This document shows, piece after piece, positions 21,767-33,330 of a stretch of 64,000 nucleotides of DNA (position 1 is its first letter; each line of letters opens with the position of its first letter). The translations under genes and the position numbers were made by a program. The stretch is from NCBI GenBank assembly GCA_028753945.1, contig JAPNXP010000001.1, positions 3,400,501-3,464,500 on the forward strand, read 5' to 3'. The notes under the pieces were generated by a model. The model made no database searches, was not told where the DNA came from, and saw only the letters and a list, made by a program, of their open reading frames with translations. The stretch comes from Hexactinellida sp. DTS-2022 (lineage: Eukaryota > Porifera > Hexactinellida).

Positions 21767-23994
21767 GAAATTTACTAATATACGGTATTGTCAGAGTATT
21801 AGTAGATTCAAATATAATCTCGCATAGACATACAATCACTAAATTCATATAAACACGATGAGAAAAGTAAAGATTCTAGAAGTGGATCAGTAGAGAACTA
21901 GAGTAATAGAAAGTGGACTATTTGAGACAATTAAATGTAATGCAGTTGATTCATCTCAAAGTATTACATGAGAAATGCATTTCTAATTTTTAATGTACAA
22001 TTGTAGATTACTTAACGCTTCCAGGGGGTTGAGCACAATATGACAGCGCATACCAATATATGGAATTTGTATATTTTATCCATATGTACGATAGTACGCC
22101 CATAGCAGCTCCAACAGTTATTAATTACAGACGATTAACTTGCTTGCCTAACTCAGTTAACTTTTAATTTAATTGCTACGTTTAGGTAGCGTACCCACAT
22201 CAAATAATTGTACTAGTTATTTGTCGAAGTTACTTTGTTAAGTGATCAATATTCTTATTAAAATACGGGTAGTCTAACTAGTGATGATGGTGCAATTAAA
22301 AATTGATTTCAAATATCTAGTAATGTTGTAGCAAAATACTTATATGGAGCTGAGTTACTGGTAACTGAAGTAGGTTTTTATTTATGTCTAAATTTCATTT
22401 CTGAGCTTATGGGTCTTTTACAATTGAAATACCTCCTTATATAACTGAGCTCCATTTAAGTAATCTTATGTTGTAGGCATTAATTATTAGGATATGATTG
22501 TCAACAAATTGATATCTTCAGAAATTTGAAAAGTTAAAAATAGAGAGTAGAAATTGACACATAAAAAGATATGTGTTCTGTAATAGTCAAATTTAGCTTG
22601 TATGCACAAGAGTAACTACTGTAATAGCATTGTTTACACTATAAAAGGCTTCTGTGATGTTATCAATTTTCTCCATAGGATTTGGCTTATAAGTTATAAC
22701 TGATTTTGGCAGTAACTTTGTCAGTTATTGTCCGATTTTAGAGTTCTTTTGGTCTATCTTCATCATTTAGCGAGTTCTAGACGTGTCCATATAGCGTTTT
22801 AGCCTAACTCAACTAAACCTAGGAGGTGTTTATTACTGAAGTTGCACCCAATTCCCAGGGTTGGACATTATAATTGTGGATGCCGTGGGAAGTTCCCGCG
22901 GGTCATCTGTGCCAGTTTTTGGACGTTCTTTTTTAAGAACTGCATTTGAGAAAGCATCTTTCAAGAAAGTTGAAATTAATACACGTCAAAGAATCTATTC
23001 TAAATTCATACATAACTATAAATTTAAATTAATAATTAATAAATTAATCAAACTATCCATTAACCAACAATCACAATGAATCAACAGTTAACGATTTTTT
23101 CCTGATATTTGATATACTACAACGTTCCCAAAAGTATTCACAGAGAAGATAGGGAGGAGAACTCATATATATTCCTCTCAACAAATCTCGGAAATTGTGC
23201 CAGTCCCTAGATAATATATAATCATATTCTTGGAGGGGTTCGCACTCCCCCTAAGCCATTTTTTTTTTAATTTGAACGAATAATTGCTGATTTATGGCAC
23301 ATTTGAGGGCTTCGAATCTTTTATGGAAGACTTGAAAAACCATCAACGAGACCAGTCAGATCTCAGGCACTGTCTCCGTGTAGCAATGTCCATATAGCGA
23401 AGTATCCATGTTCCGAAGTGTCCATGTAGCGAACAGTCCGTATCCCCATCAAATAATTGTACTAGTAATTTCTCGAGGTTACCTGTTAAGTGAGTAATAT
23501 TCTTAGTAAATACAAGTAGTTAATCTATTGTACAGTAATTACACACTAGTATAATAGTAGTGTAGCATGTAGTTACGAAAGCACCCTATCACAAACAGCA
23601 GCACAGAGTGGGCTCAGTGTAAATATGAAATTCACAGCTTATAGCAAGCGTTAAATGGAATGAATAAAATCAATTAACCATTTATAATAAAATTGGTCCC
23701 AGACCTCAGTTCGGCTTTAAGCGGAGTCGCCCTAGTATCTACATTTACCAGGAAGTTGATACGAGTGACTGACCAACTTGAGTGGTCTCCAGGAGCTGCA
23801 GGTTTCGAACGCTGTATCACTTTTCGAACGAAAGTTCATAGAATAGACAACAACTAGCCCTCACCAGAACTAACCTGCACTGTCACTTATATCAAACTGA
23901 TAATTAAAAGTGAATTTTCCGGGTCAATTTAAGTTTAATATCAGAAAAACCACTCTTAATCTTGTTACCAGGATAAAATCTACACTCATAATAT
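21767..23994. other. Intergenic region with a diverged ~95-bp direct repeat
   Basis: No supported gene. Segments 22186-22280 and 23430-23525 are diverged direct copies sharing ATCAAATAATTGTACTAGT and AATATTCTTA. The phrase 'gtccatatagcg' recurs at 22788 and 23388. A small imperfect inverted pair (CTTATATGGAGCTGAG near 22338 and CTGAGCTCCATTTAAG near 22448) resembles the palindromic repeat that hosts the first Ginger (32250-32429). A 72-codon open frame at 22861 shows no known motif. Confidence 0.55.
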
Positions 23995-24002
23995 CTAGCA
24001 AT

Positions 24003-24832
24003 CATAGGCGTAGAGTATGACGGGGCGGCCGGGGCACGCCCCGTCAGCCCAGAGCTGCAAATGGGTCACGAGCAGTGACCCATGACCCACTGACCCATGG
24101 GTCAATGACCCATTCATGTTATTATCTGACCAATTATATATCCAATATTTGAACTTAGAAGTAACTATAATGTAAATATAATTTAGTCTCACACAATCAT
24201 GATACAAGTAGTTCATTATAACCTTGAATTACGTTGAGACGTTACTATATGTAGAGCATTAAAGGCATTAAAATGCCTCTCGCTCTCTGATGATCTCTTA
24301 TTACAAGTCTAATGATCTCTTACGTCTAGATAGTTAATTAATCAAAGTATTGATGGGTCGTGACCCATGACCCATTGACCCATCCCAAAAGGTGACCCAT
24401 ATGACCCATTGAACCCATTTGCAGCTCTGCGTCAGCCCGTATGCATTACGGGGCGGAGGCCTCTTCGCCCTGTCAGCTTTCTGTTAAAGATTCCGGAAAA
24501 TATATAAATATATACAGAGTATGAAATCATGACTATTTCAATCAAGAATAATTATACTTTCCGGATATTTTATCAATAATTTACTGTACGAGTATACCAA
24601 TTGTGGAATCCCGCTTAACGACCACCTCAGAATAACGATCATCCCGATATTGCTACTACTTTTTATATTTCTCGTTCAACCACTTATTAACTTTAGTATT
24701 AATTGATTTTGGAATTACGACCACCCCGCTATTCAAAATTTTGGCCATTGTTTATGAACGAAAAATTATTTTCAAACACAGAATCACGCCCCGTCAGCTT
24801 TTGGTAAAATAATTAATAACTCTACGCCTATG
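24003..24832. mobile_element. hAT-like MITE (outer) with nested MITE
   Basis: Ends CATAGGCGTAGAGT and ACTCTACGCCTATG, with a perfect 8-bp duplication CTAGCAAT (23995-24002, 24833-24840). CGCCCCGTCAGC recurs at both sides. The MITE at 24050-24429 is inserted near its left end. Confidence 0.86.
24050..24429. mobile_element. Nested hAT-like MITE with TGACCCAT words
   Basis: 380 bp with ends CAGAGCTGCAAATGGGT and ACCCATTTGCAGCTCTG and a perfect 8-bp duplication CGTCAGCC (24042-24049, 24430-24437). TGACCCAT(T/G) is repeated many times just inside both ends. Confidence 0.9.
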
Positions 24833-24840
24833 CTAGCAAT

Positions 24841-26057
24841 TATATGTTGAAATTTACACGTTGGGGTATATACGACCTAAATATTATATTGAGAAAAACA
24901 GTATAAATTATTGTAAATTAAACCTCCAAAGTTAAGCGAGGTTAAATTTAGAATAGATCAAATAGGAAGTAAGTATTAAATACTCAAACTTGCACAAGTG
25001 AGTTATTTGATCTAGTCAATAATATTAATACGATTAGTTAACCAAGTAAATGAATTCTTGATTATTTAATTCGACAATTATTAGAAAGAATCGGAACAGA
25101 GTAAAGTAAGCAACATATTCATTAATTCAATAATATTTTCATTAATCTCATTGACATGGAGTCAATCTGAGATTATTATAAATATATCGTATAATTATAT
25201 CTAGAATAGCCACTTTTTCTGGAGGGAAAGCCCCCAATGTGGCTTTAGAAAAATAATGAATATATATTTCTTCCTCTCTCAGTTTAGCAAGAGAATTAAT
25301 ATCAGCCAAATTGAACCGAACCTCAGCATTAATTTTAGCGATGTAGTTGAGATGGAATTTAATTAATTACCTAATTTGTTCTTAAACCTTATTTAAGGGA
25401 GGCTGGCTAATTCAAGTTTGGACTAAATAATTTGCGTGATCTAGCACTATTGTAATTTGTATTAAATTGTTTGTCCACTAGTTGAACGGAATACCTAATT
25501 ATGTCCTGGTCCATTAAAATATCAAGTTAATAAAGTTTCATTATATTCGCAGAATTAAAAAAATAAAAGCGGAATCTAAAATTAAGTGGCACCGAACTAT
25601 GAATTCAGGGCGTGATAATTATGCAAAATCCGATTGTATAAACGACAATGAAGCAACTGTATTGATGTAGTATATCTGTATCTCATTCACATATAAAAAT
25701 GGAATGTTAAACTATTGCCAAAAGGAATCATTAAATAAATTATGTTTGGCCCTTACCCGCAGATGTAGATCACTAACTTAGTAAAAAATTAATTAATTTG
25801 AGGCGAACACACTGTAATTAAAAACAGAACAATGCTAATAATAATAATAGGTATGTCAAATAATCTGGAAAAGAATTTACTTTTCCGTCTGGGCTGTCTG
25901 TAGGCAAAACAGAAAATGTTTCAATTAAGAAAATCCACATTTTTATGTCTCTAAGGCATGATAATGTATCCATGCACCCCGATAGTTTCCCACAGTATGA
26001 AGATGTATAATTTAAATTATACATGTTCAAACAATTACAAACAATTGAAATGATTAA
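24841..26057. other. Intergenic AT-rich region
   Basis: No gene, RNA or transposon end recognised. Short open frames have no coding character. Confidence 0.5.
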
Positions 26058-26065
26058 GTTACCAC

Positions 26066-26503
26066 CAGAGGATCCGAATGGATTACGGATTTACGGATTT
26101 ACGGATTTACGGATGTGGAATCCGTCAAATCCGTAATTTACGGATTTTGGAACGGATTTGGAATAATTCTCAAATCCATTCCAAATCCGTAAATATCGGA
26201 TATTTTAAAGAATTTGGAAATTATTCTCAAATCTATAAAAAATCCTTATCGTAATATGGTATAATGGATCCATATGGATCTGGAAGTTCGTATGGATTTA
26301 GCAAATCCATATGGATTTGGAAATCTGTATAGATTTTATAGAATTTAAAAATCAGCAATGGATAGAGGGTCCATATGGATTACGGATTTACGGATTGAAA
26401 ATCCGTGATTTACGGATATTGAACGGATTTGGAATTTTAATTCTAGATGTGATGGATTATGGAGCGGATATGGATACGTCTTCCGATCCATTCGGACCCT
26501 CTG
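26066..26503. mobile_element. hAT-like MITE with TTACGGAT words
   Basis: 438 bp with ends CAGAGGATCCGAATGG and CCATTCGGACCCTCTG and a perfect 8-bp duplication GTTACCAC (26058-26065, 26504-26511). The interior repeats 'ggatttacggatt' and its complement, including three direct 7-bp steps at 26090-26112. Confidence 0.9.
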
Positions 26504-26743
26504 GTTACCACAATCCATGAATATATAAGCCATAGAGATTAATTTAATAAGGAATTAATTTTAATTAATAAAAATAACGTCAAATCGACTAAACAGTTTA
26601 GGAAGAAATTGATAGTAATTAAAACAGAAATAAGTGAACACAAAGTGTAATGATTGATGCCTTAACATCAATCAAGGACAGAAAGAATACTAACATTTAA
26701 TTATTTCATGAAAGAAAACAGTTAATTGGCATAAACAATGTAA

Positions 26744-27937
26744 TTACTTCTTGAATTTATCAGATTTATAACATTCTTTAGAACAATATAAGTAGTTGCC
26801 CCTGGGTAGAAAAGGAGATCCCAATAAAGATTCAGAACAAAAATTGCACTTGAAGCAATAAGGAGTTCCGTGCCAATCAAAATCTCCGTGAGATAATCTT
26901 GCATCGTCTACATCGATAAAGTTTCCACAAGTTGAACATCCCTTAGAATATAATCGTGCAAAACAGTTTAAACAGTAGGGATGCCCATTATCCGCAACCA
27001 TGTATTTTTGACCACCTAAAAGAGTGTCACAGTCAATACAACAAAAGTGGTGCAGATGCCAGTTAAGACCTTCTGCTCGTGTAAATTCTTTAGTAAATAT
27101 TAACTCATCACATGCAGCACATCTGGGTTTTAGAGTTTCTGCATGATGCCTCCCGCAATATAGCTTGTTATTTGAGATAAAGTATATCAAATCAACTAAC
27201 AATTCCTTGCAAACATTACAAGTGAAACAATGAGGGTGAAAAAATTTGGGTTGTTCCACATCATCAACCATAATGGCAGCATCACCAATTTTGAGAGAGT
27301 GTTCACAACATGAACATTTCAAATCTAAATCTCCAAGGTTTGCGCGTATTTTTGCACGAGAAATTCTATCCTTTCTGAGCTGAATAAAAGCTCGTACTTG
27401 CTGAAATTCAATATCTGATAGTTTATCATGATTGCGTTCGTAGAGAAATGCATCATGCTCTGGGAGTTGGTAGATTAGTTGACGATGGCGATATTGAATT
27501 CCAGAAGGTTGAGATGGATTTTTTTCTTGGGGTAGAGAATTTAGATAATCATCGATGAGTTGTTTTGTTAATCCTTTAGGAATCCAATTCATACTGTCCT
27601 GACTGTCAGCAGAGAAGTATTTTTTTAATGTTGTTTCAAACTCGTCTATGATTTGTATGTCATGTTCCAACCAAGGACATTTACAATGACGACAAACTTT
27701 CCTCCAAAAATGTAAGGAGAAACCCGGACATTCTTTACCACATTTATTACATGGTCTTCCAGCATCAACGTCATGAACTAATATACCTCGTTTATCAGCT
27801 AATGCACGCACTGATGCAAAGTTACCTTGCTGAGTTGAGTGATCTCGTTTAGGTAATAAGCTTGTAAAAGCCTGATGGAATTCATCACCGAAATTAGCGC
27901 CTAAACACACTTGTTTATGTCCTTTATGTTGTGCCAT
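26744..27937 (-). CDS. TES: Testin-like PET and triple-LIM domain protein, intronless
   Basis: A complete 397-residue frame. Testin-type proteins are cytoplasmic scaffolds at actin-rich focal adhesions and cell contacts. Residues 61-93 form the Cys-rich N-terminal region (CNKCGKECPGF, HFWRKVCRHCKC) seen in testins. A PET domain spans about 116-190 (MNWIPKGLTKQLIDDYLNSL, QYRHRQLIYQLPEHD). Three LIM domains follow: LIM1 about 208-264 (CSCC...HPHCFTC...CGRHH), LIM2 about 273-326 (CAACDELIFTKEF, HHFCCIDC) and LIM3 about 334-389 (CSTC...FKCNFC...CSKEC), all with intact Cys/His ligands. The length is close to human testin (421 aa), and three LIMs with a short tail argue against the longer Prickle. 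No intron interrupts it, which suggests either a lineage with few introns here or a retrocopy under selection. It is the only confident host gene, flanked by MITEs on both sides. Confidence 0.93.
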   Translation of the reverse strand: MAQHKGHKQVCLGANFGDEFHQAFTSLLPKRDHSTQQGNFASVRALADKRGILVHDVDAGRPCNKCGKECPGFSLHFWRKVCRHCKCPWLEHDIQIIDEFETTLKKYFSADSQDSMNWIPKGLTKQLIDDYLNSLPQEKNPSQPSGIQYRHRQLIYQLPEHDAFLYERNHDKLSDIEFQQVRAFIQLRKDRISRAKIRANLGDLDLKCSCCEHSLKIGDAAIMVDDVEQPKFFHPHCFTCNVCKELLVDLIYFISNNKLYCGRHHAETLKPRCAACDELIFTKEFTRAEGLNWHLHHFCCIDCDTLLGGQKYMVADNGHPYCLNCFARLYSKGCSTCGNFIDVDDARLSHGDFDWHGTPYCFKCNFCSESLLGSPFLPRGNYLYCSKECYKSDKFKK

Positions 27938-28005
27938 TTGAGGTAATAGTCACACTAGTAGAAAAAGATAATTCAATATACCAAAGATATCATTATAAAT
28001 GACTA

Positions 28006-28176
28006 CAGTAGAACCTGCGCAATCCGACCCCATATAATCCGGAATTCGCCTTAATCCGATACATTTTCTATACCAATCAATGTTGTGCAAAGGAAATTTA
28101 ACTCTATAATCCCGAATTCGCCTTAATCCGACAGATTTCCTATCCCAACGAGTGTCGGATTAGGCAGGTTCTACAG
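28006..28176. mobile_element. Pogo/Tigger-like MITE
   Basis: 171 bp flanked by TA (28004-28005, 28177-28178), with ends CAGTAGAACCTGC and GCAGGTTCTACAG. The interior repeats 'attcgccttaatccga'. It lies about 70 bp upstream of the testin start codon, so it could sit in the promoter (inference). Confidence 0.85.
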
Positions 28177-28202
28177 TATATTATTTCACAAAAGATACAA
28201 TT

Positions 28203-28503
28203 CAGTGCTCGACAAATTAGGTGGTTTGGTGGCGTTAGCCACCAAAAATCTTTCTTAAGCCACCAAATTTCAACTTTGGTGGCTTAACTAATCCACCATT
28301 CATTGTGGAATTATTTGATGTTGTGTAGATTAAATTGTTCGTTGAATTATTGGTTATGAATATTAGTGTTGTTTTACGGCATCAGAAGTTTGTCAAGCAA
28401 TCAGTGGTGTGTTAAACCGGCCGTTGATTATTCTTTAGCCACCAGAAAAAGTGAGGTGGTGGCTTAATTAGCCACCATCTAAATTTCATTTTGTCGAGCA
28501 CTG
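28203..28503. mobile_element. hAT-like MITE with GCCACCA words
   Basis: 301 bp with ends CAGTGCTCGACAAA and TTTGTCGAGCACTG. The 8-bp flanks ATACAATT and GTACAATT differ at one base. Internal GGTGGC/GCCACC words repeat. A partial copy lies at 21543-21766. Confidence 0.85.
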
Positions 28504-28985
28504 GTACAATTATAGAATATTACAACTCCCATTTTATAAGTGTCCACAATACATACTGTTCTCGTGTCTCTCAGAGCAAAAATGAGCCAAAATTTTAAAA
28601 TATGTCCAGTATTACTAAATTACTGTCAATTTTCGTTTATAAGCCAAAGCCCTCAATGGATAATTATTCTAATCCTATAAATATGGTTAGATTGAATGAA
28701 GCCAAATATATATTAAAATATTGTTTTGCGATACGTATATGTAAGTTGAATGGCGGAAATTTCGTATCCGAAAATTTGGTCTATTGGAATTTTTGTATAC
28801 GGGATTTTCGTATCCAGAATTTTTGTCTTCGGTATAGATTTTATTTAGGGACTAATAGCTCGGGGACCTAGCGATAACATATTAATGTAAAAAATCTGGC
28901 CGATATATTAGGAATCCCTTTTATAAATACGAAACAATCCATAAATATTTTTTATTGCAACTTTTAATTAGTATGTGGTAGGTGA
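28504..28985. other. Intergenic, nothing recognised
   Basis: An 89-codon open frame (28602-28871) has no recognisable motif. 'ttcgtatcc' recurs near 28758 and 28807. Confidence 0.5.
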
Positions 28986-29075
28986 ATAGGGAGACCGACA
29001 TTTCGTTACACGACATTTCGTTACAGACATTTCGCTACACGACAGTTTGTTACACGACACTTCGCTACTAATTTC
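28986..29075. repeat. Tandem CATTTCGTTACACGA words, probable MULE end
   Basis: About five imperfect copies of a 15-bp unit 'gacatttcgttacac'. The arrangement resembles the word-repeat end of the other MULE (TTGAGCGAAACC at 50598), so it probably marks the left end of the MULE remnant at 29282-29957. Confidence 0.6.
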
Positions 29076-29281
29076 ATTGGTTAATTCTAAACACCTGAGT
29101 GTTATTGTTTATAATGATATTTTAGCTGCTAGAATGTTGTAATTAATGTACTAATTGTAACATACTATTGTAACATAAGACTAATTATTAATAATAACAA
29201 CTAGTTTGCATCCATACTGAAATGGTGTGCAACCCCTCTTAGAAACTCCATTCTGGGACGATATAAATAACTAGCGATGAG

Positions 29282-29957
29282 TTATTTCAAAGCTTGTTCG
29301 CTAGCTTGTGACTTCACGCGTATAGGTGGCTGAGGTCCTGCAATGAACTTAGCCTGTCGCACCTCGACCAGTACTTGTTCACGTTTTAAGGATGCTATAA
29401 ACTTCCAAATTGTAGGATGATTGCACCCAACAGTTGCATTAAAGGAACGGTGCCATGCTTCAACAATATTATTTGTCCGGGGTAGTCCGAATGGGGGTGT
29501 CGAAATGGTGATTCCATTTTTCAATGGGAAACAGCGCCTCCTGGTAAGTGCCGCCTGGTAGTGTTCGCTTGATATAGGTGTTCTCGAAATATAAGACCAG
29601 ACCGGTTGCTTGGGGCATGGGAAGTTGTTGTACAACATCGCCAAATAGATGGGGTACCTGGTGGGATGCGGCGAAGGCGAGGGCTGGCAGCAGGCGGATG
29701 CGTATTGCCAGTTCTGCATCCTGATTGTAATCTGATTTCAGTTCCTCAGATTGTACTTTGCGCCAAACGTTTTGTGTCAGATGGAAGAAGCAAGACTTCA
29801 CAGATGTGACAGGCCATATATGCTCAAAGCTGTTGATTGCAGCCTTTTCGTAGTCCATGATCATCTGGTTTGGATGAGCGTTAGGACAAAGAGTTTTAAT
29901 ATGTTGCCACATCCTCGTGTAGGTAGCCTGAGTTTTGTTGGGTAACAAGACGAACAA
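29282..29957 (-). pseudogene. Mutator-like (MULE) transposase remnant
   Basis: C-terminal part of a MULE transposase. It shows the second catalytic Asp region (NQMIMDYEKAAINSFEHIWP), the Cys/His block (VKSCFFHLTQNVWRKVQ) and the catalytic Glu region (RTNNIVEAWHRSFN). The frame shifts by one near 29530, between the EALFPIEKW segment and the NNIVEAWH segment. The N-terminal DGTF block and any zinc finger are absent to the right, so the gene is truncated. It is a different family from the FLYWCH-MULE at 50886-52273, although the motif order is the same. Confidence 0.82.
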
Positions 29958-31287
29958 GCTTGGTAACAGGTGACCATTCTGTAGTTCACGATAATAACAT
30001 TATTACTTGAAGAAACTTGTCAATAGTAATAATGTTTTGGACAGAAATGACTACTGTATTTGATGTCATATTGGCAATTTATATGGTGTATCAAGATGCC
30101 AAATAATCCATCCTTTGGGATCTTTAGAATTGTCGATTATTTTCATCAAATGTAGAGATTCGAGAATTTTCTTTTTGTTCGTTATCATAAGAATGAACGC
30201 TTTGATTATTCCGCCGCTGATGTTGAATAGTGAGCTATCAAATATATCTGAATTAATGCCATCTCCATGCAGAAACAATTTCCATTTATGAACTATGCTT
30301 TTCGGTCCTGTACTAGGAATGTGGATGTGAAATGAAATATATCAATACCATTATGAACATTGTAATATCCAGTAGTGTAGCTAGGAGCAGAAAAAGGCTA
30401 GTTAGGCATCCAAGAAAGAAAAGGAATAGTAAGCTAACATCAAAAAGCAAAGGAAAGTATGTAAAATAATAAATATGGAATTTGTAAATAAATAGTACCA
30501 GTATTTTCTATATACAAATTACATATAGTAAATCTTCCAACAAATTAGTCATTTGAATTTCAATCAAAATGAATATAGTAACATTATGGCGTGACCTTCG
30601 TTATATAAGGCCAATTCACGACTTTTAAAAATTGGACCAAGGATGAGTTCGAAGTCCATTGTTAAATAGAGGGTACTTTTTATCTCGATTATTATTAATG
30701 GTAGACCTGAAATATAACTTCTAACTTTATGGGAACATCAGAACATGATATCAAGGTATACATAGCACCTTTCAAAATTGTAATATGTCATCATCTGATG
30801 GCGTAATCGTCAATTTTCGCGTCGCGAATTATCATGTTTTTAAAGCCTGCATTTAACATAGTTAAACACTATAAATGTTCAACATTGGTACATAGTGATA
30901 CCCAGATCTAGTTAAATAGAATATATCGAAATTATAAATGGAATGTTGACACATTCCTCGGTTGTGAGGCGAATGTATATTTCCTAAAATGAGCCCTAAC
31001 TCCCAAACTATAAATGTTATGTAAACTAGACTAGAGCTAATCTGTCCGCAATAGGTAACTTCCTATTCATGGATAGTACAGTTTATCATAGATGCATTAT
31101 ACGATTAACACTTAACATTGATTGGGCATTCATGTTTGAAGACTCTTATGAATCTTGTTGTTCATGTTCAATATTGTCCATATTTCGCTAAAAATATCTG
31201 AGAATATTTGTTTCCCAAAGAATCTTTCAAAAGTGTGCCCCCCCTGGCACCGCCACTGTCTCACTGCCTTTATTATTAGTATTTTAC
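29958..31287. other. Intergenic, nothing recognised
   Basis: No credible gene. Short open frames (e.g. 30066-30278) show no motif. A hAT-like end (GGCACCGCCACTG) near 31245 has no visible partner. Confidence 0.5.
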
Positions 31288-31520
31288 TGAGCCGACTATA
31301 CTATAGTATAGTGGCCCAGTATTGAAATCACTGCTTTTATTATTGATATTATTACTGTGCCGACTATACTTTAGTATAGTGGCCCAGTCTTGAAATAACT
31401 GCCTTTATTTTTTATTATTTTTATTTTTACTGTGCCGACTATACTATACGGTAGTATAGTGGTCCAGTATTGAAATCACTGCCTATATTACAGTGTCGAC
31501 TATACTATAGTATAGTGGCC
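31288..31520. repeat. Palindrome array CTATACTATAGTATAG, four units
   Basis: Four copies at about 70-bp spacing of 'gccgactatactatagtata' + 'gtggcccagt', separated by ATTATT-rich linkers. The core is a perfect 16-bp palindrome. The same unit occurs about six times in opposite orientation at 41433-42780. Confidence 0.85.
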
Positions 31521-31574
31521 CAGTGTTTTTCTTAGTGCTTTGGTTAGTTATTATTATTATTATTATTTGAAAGG

Positions 31575-32245
31575 AACATGCTGTCGGCACAGGCTGCAAT
31601 TTTGGATTTTTTCCAGAAGTCATCATCACTATGAAGGTGTTTCAGAAGGCAACGACCCTTAGAGTGGTGGAAGTTTCCATTTAGCTCACTTAATTTGAGA
31701 GATATTCAAGTTTCAGTAGAATATAATCTGTGATGACTCAGCATTTTTTAAGTGCGTGTTGGGTATTCACCCAACTCCAACCAACCCATGCGAATTATTT
31801 AATTCATAAAATTGTAAAAATACATTTTTTGACGATGTCATCATCACCTCAAGGTGTCAAGACCCACTTGCATAGGCGCCGATTTGGGCGGGTCCGGACC
31901 CGCCCAAATTTTAGAGGAAATCATAAGAAATCGGCGCCTATGTCTCATAATCTGAGATGGACCCGCCCAAATATTATAGGAAATCGAAAGAAATCGGCGC
32001 CAATGCCCACTTGTATAAGTGGTTGTTGGCATAAGGACTAATTGATAAATTGAAAGTTTGTTTCTATCTTGTATCATCTCTGAGATTAATGAACTTTAGC
32101 TAATTAGTATAAATATTTAATTAGTTTATTAAAAATTTAACGCCATTATTATGTACAGCCAAATAAATTATGTTCAATTATTTGCTATAATTTTTAATCT
32201 AAATTGAATTTCACTTTAATATTTGAAATCAACGCACTCGATAAC
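31575..32245 (+). repeat. Unnamed repeat family X, copy X1
   Basis: Starts GGAACATGCTGTCGGCACAG followed by GCTGCAATTTTGGATTTT. The body is shared with the inverted copy at 42790-43585 ('ggtgtttcagaagg', 'gtggtggaagtttccattta', 'gatgtcatcatcacctcaag'). A hAT MITE sits inside (31871-32005). No coding capacity was seen. Confidence 0.72.
31871..32005. mobile_element. Short hAT-like MITE
   Basis: 135 bp with ends CATAGGCGCCGATTTGGGCG and TCGGCGCCAATG and a perfect 8-bp duplication CCCACTTG (31863-31870, 32006-32013). Direct and inverted copies of GACCCGCCCAAAT fill it. Confidence 0.87.
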
Positions 32246-32249
32246 CCCA

Positions 32250-32429
32250 TTAATCTAAGAGAATGCTTATATAGAGCTGAGCTTTGTAGAGTTCAGATTT
32301 TTTCCCATACTAAAAGGTAAAAGACCAGGCTTACTTTCTAAAGGTCAATTTCAAAGTTTGGGAGAAACTGACCTTTCTCAGTGCCTGAATACACATACTG
32401 AAAAACTGAACTCTACTAGAGCTGAGCTC
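32250..32429. repeat. Palindromic MITE-like repeat that hosts Ginger 1 (left part)
   Basis: The sequence 'cttatatagagctgagct' at 32268 is mirrored by GCTCTATATAAG at 38999-39010, beyond the Ginger. With the Ginger removed, these form one short element with inverted outer ends (ATTAATCTAAGAGAATGC and TTTCTTAATCTAATTGG). An inner inverted pair GTAGAGTTCAG/CTGAACTCTAC is also present. Confidence 0.62.
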
Positions 32430-33122
32430 TGTTGAATGAGATTTTGAGACGCCTATGTGATACACTAAATACACCATGGAAGTGCTATTACAAATTAAAC
32501 AGTGATATTTTGAGACGCTATAAAAGGAAATTTTTCGCTTACTTTTACTTTTTAATATGAATTTAAGAATAATATAATTTTGAGACGCGTGAGATTTTGA
32601 GACAATGTATTAGCAAACCATGGATGTGCTATTATAATTTATACAGTGATATTTTGAGACACTACTATAAAAGTAATTTTTGGCTTATTTACTTTTTATT
32701 ATGAATTTAAGAATATACTATAATTTTGAGACGATAGTAAAGATAAACCAGAGACATAGATGTGCTATTATATATTGTTTTGAGACGCTGGTATATAACA
32801 ATTTCTGAGTGATTACCTGTTTTGAACGTCTCACTATATGTTATATTCTATCTGCAATAAGTATCCCTTTCAAATTAATTTAAATTACTGATAATTATAG
32901 CAACTTAAACGCCCAATTTCCAATGTATATCTGATTTGACTAGTTTTACTAATCTACTAATTTCCCTATTCACCATATGGTTATAATACTAACAATTGCA
33001 GAGACATAACTTTAATTAAGTAAAAACAAAAACAACTATTACAAACAAACAGAATAAACATATTAAATTAATATAAATGAAACCTAATAATAAATACATA
33101 AACTAAATAAAAAAACACAACA

Positions 33123-33330
33123 TTAAATAAATTATTATAATATCCCCAACAAAACCCCCCTTCTCCTCCACAGCCTCCTCCTCCTGTCCTCCCTCCTCCT
33201 CCTCCTCCTGCTCATCCTATGCCTCATCAATCTCCTCAATGTCAGTATCTCCCCCTCCTTCCAAAATTGTTCCTCCCGCCATCCCCTTCTCTCCACTTCC
33301 CAAGCCCTCCTCTCCCCTTCCCACTTTCGC
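33123..33330. repeat. Pyrimidine-rich low-complexity tract
   Basis: CTCC/CCTCCT runs in the 3' part of Ginger 1. The 75-codon Arg-rich minus-strand frame over it is a product of composition, not a gene. Confidence 0.75.

Noticed and set aside
22861-23079. 72-codon open frame as a gene
   Set aside because: No motif, no start context or splice support, and a low-complexity Lys/Ile tail.
23700-23860. tRNA-derived SINE (GGTTTCGAACGC resembles a B box)
   Set aside because: No convincing A box at the right spacing and no A-rich or repeat tail; a single weak match.
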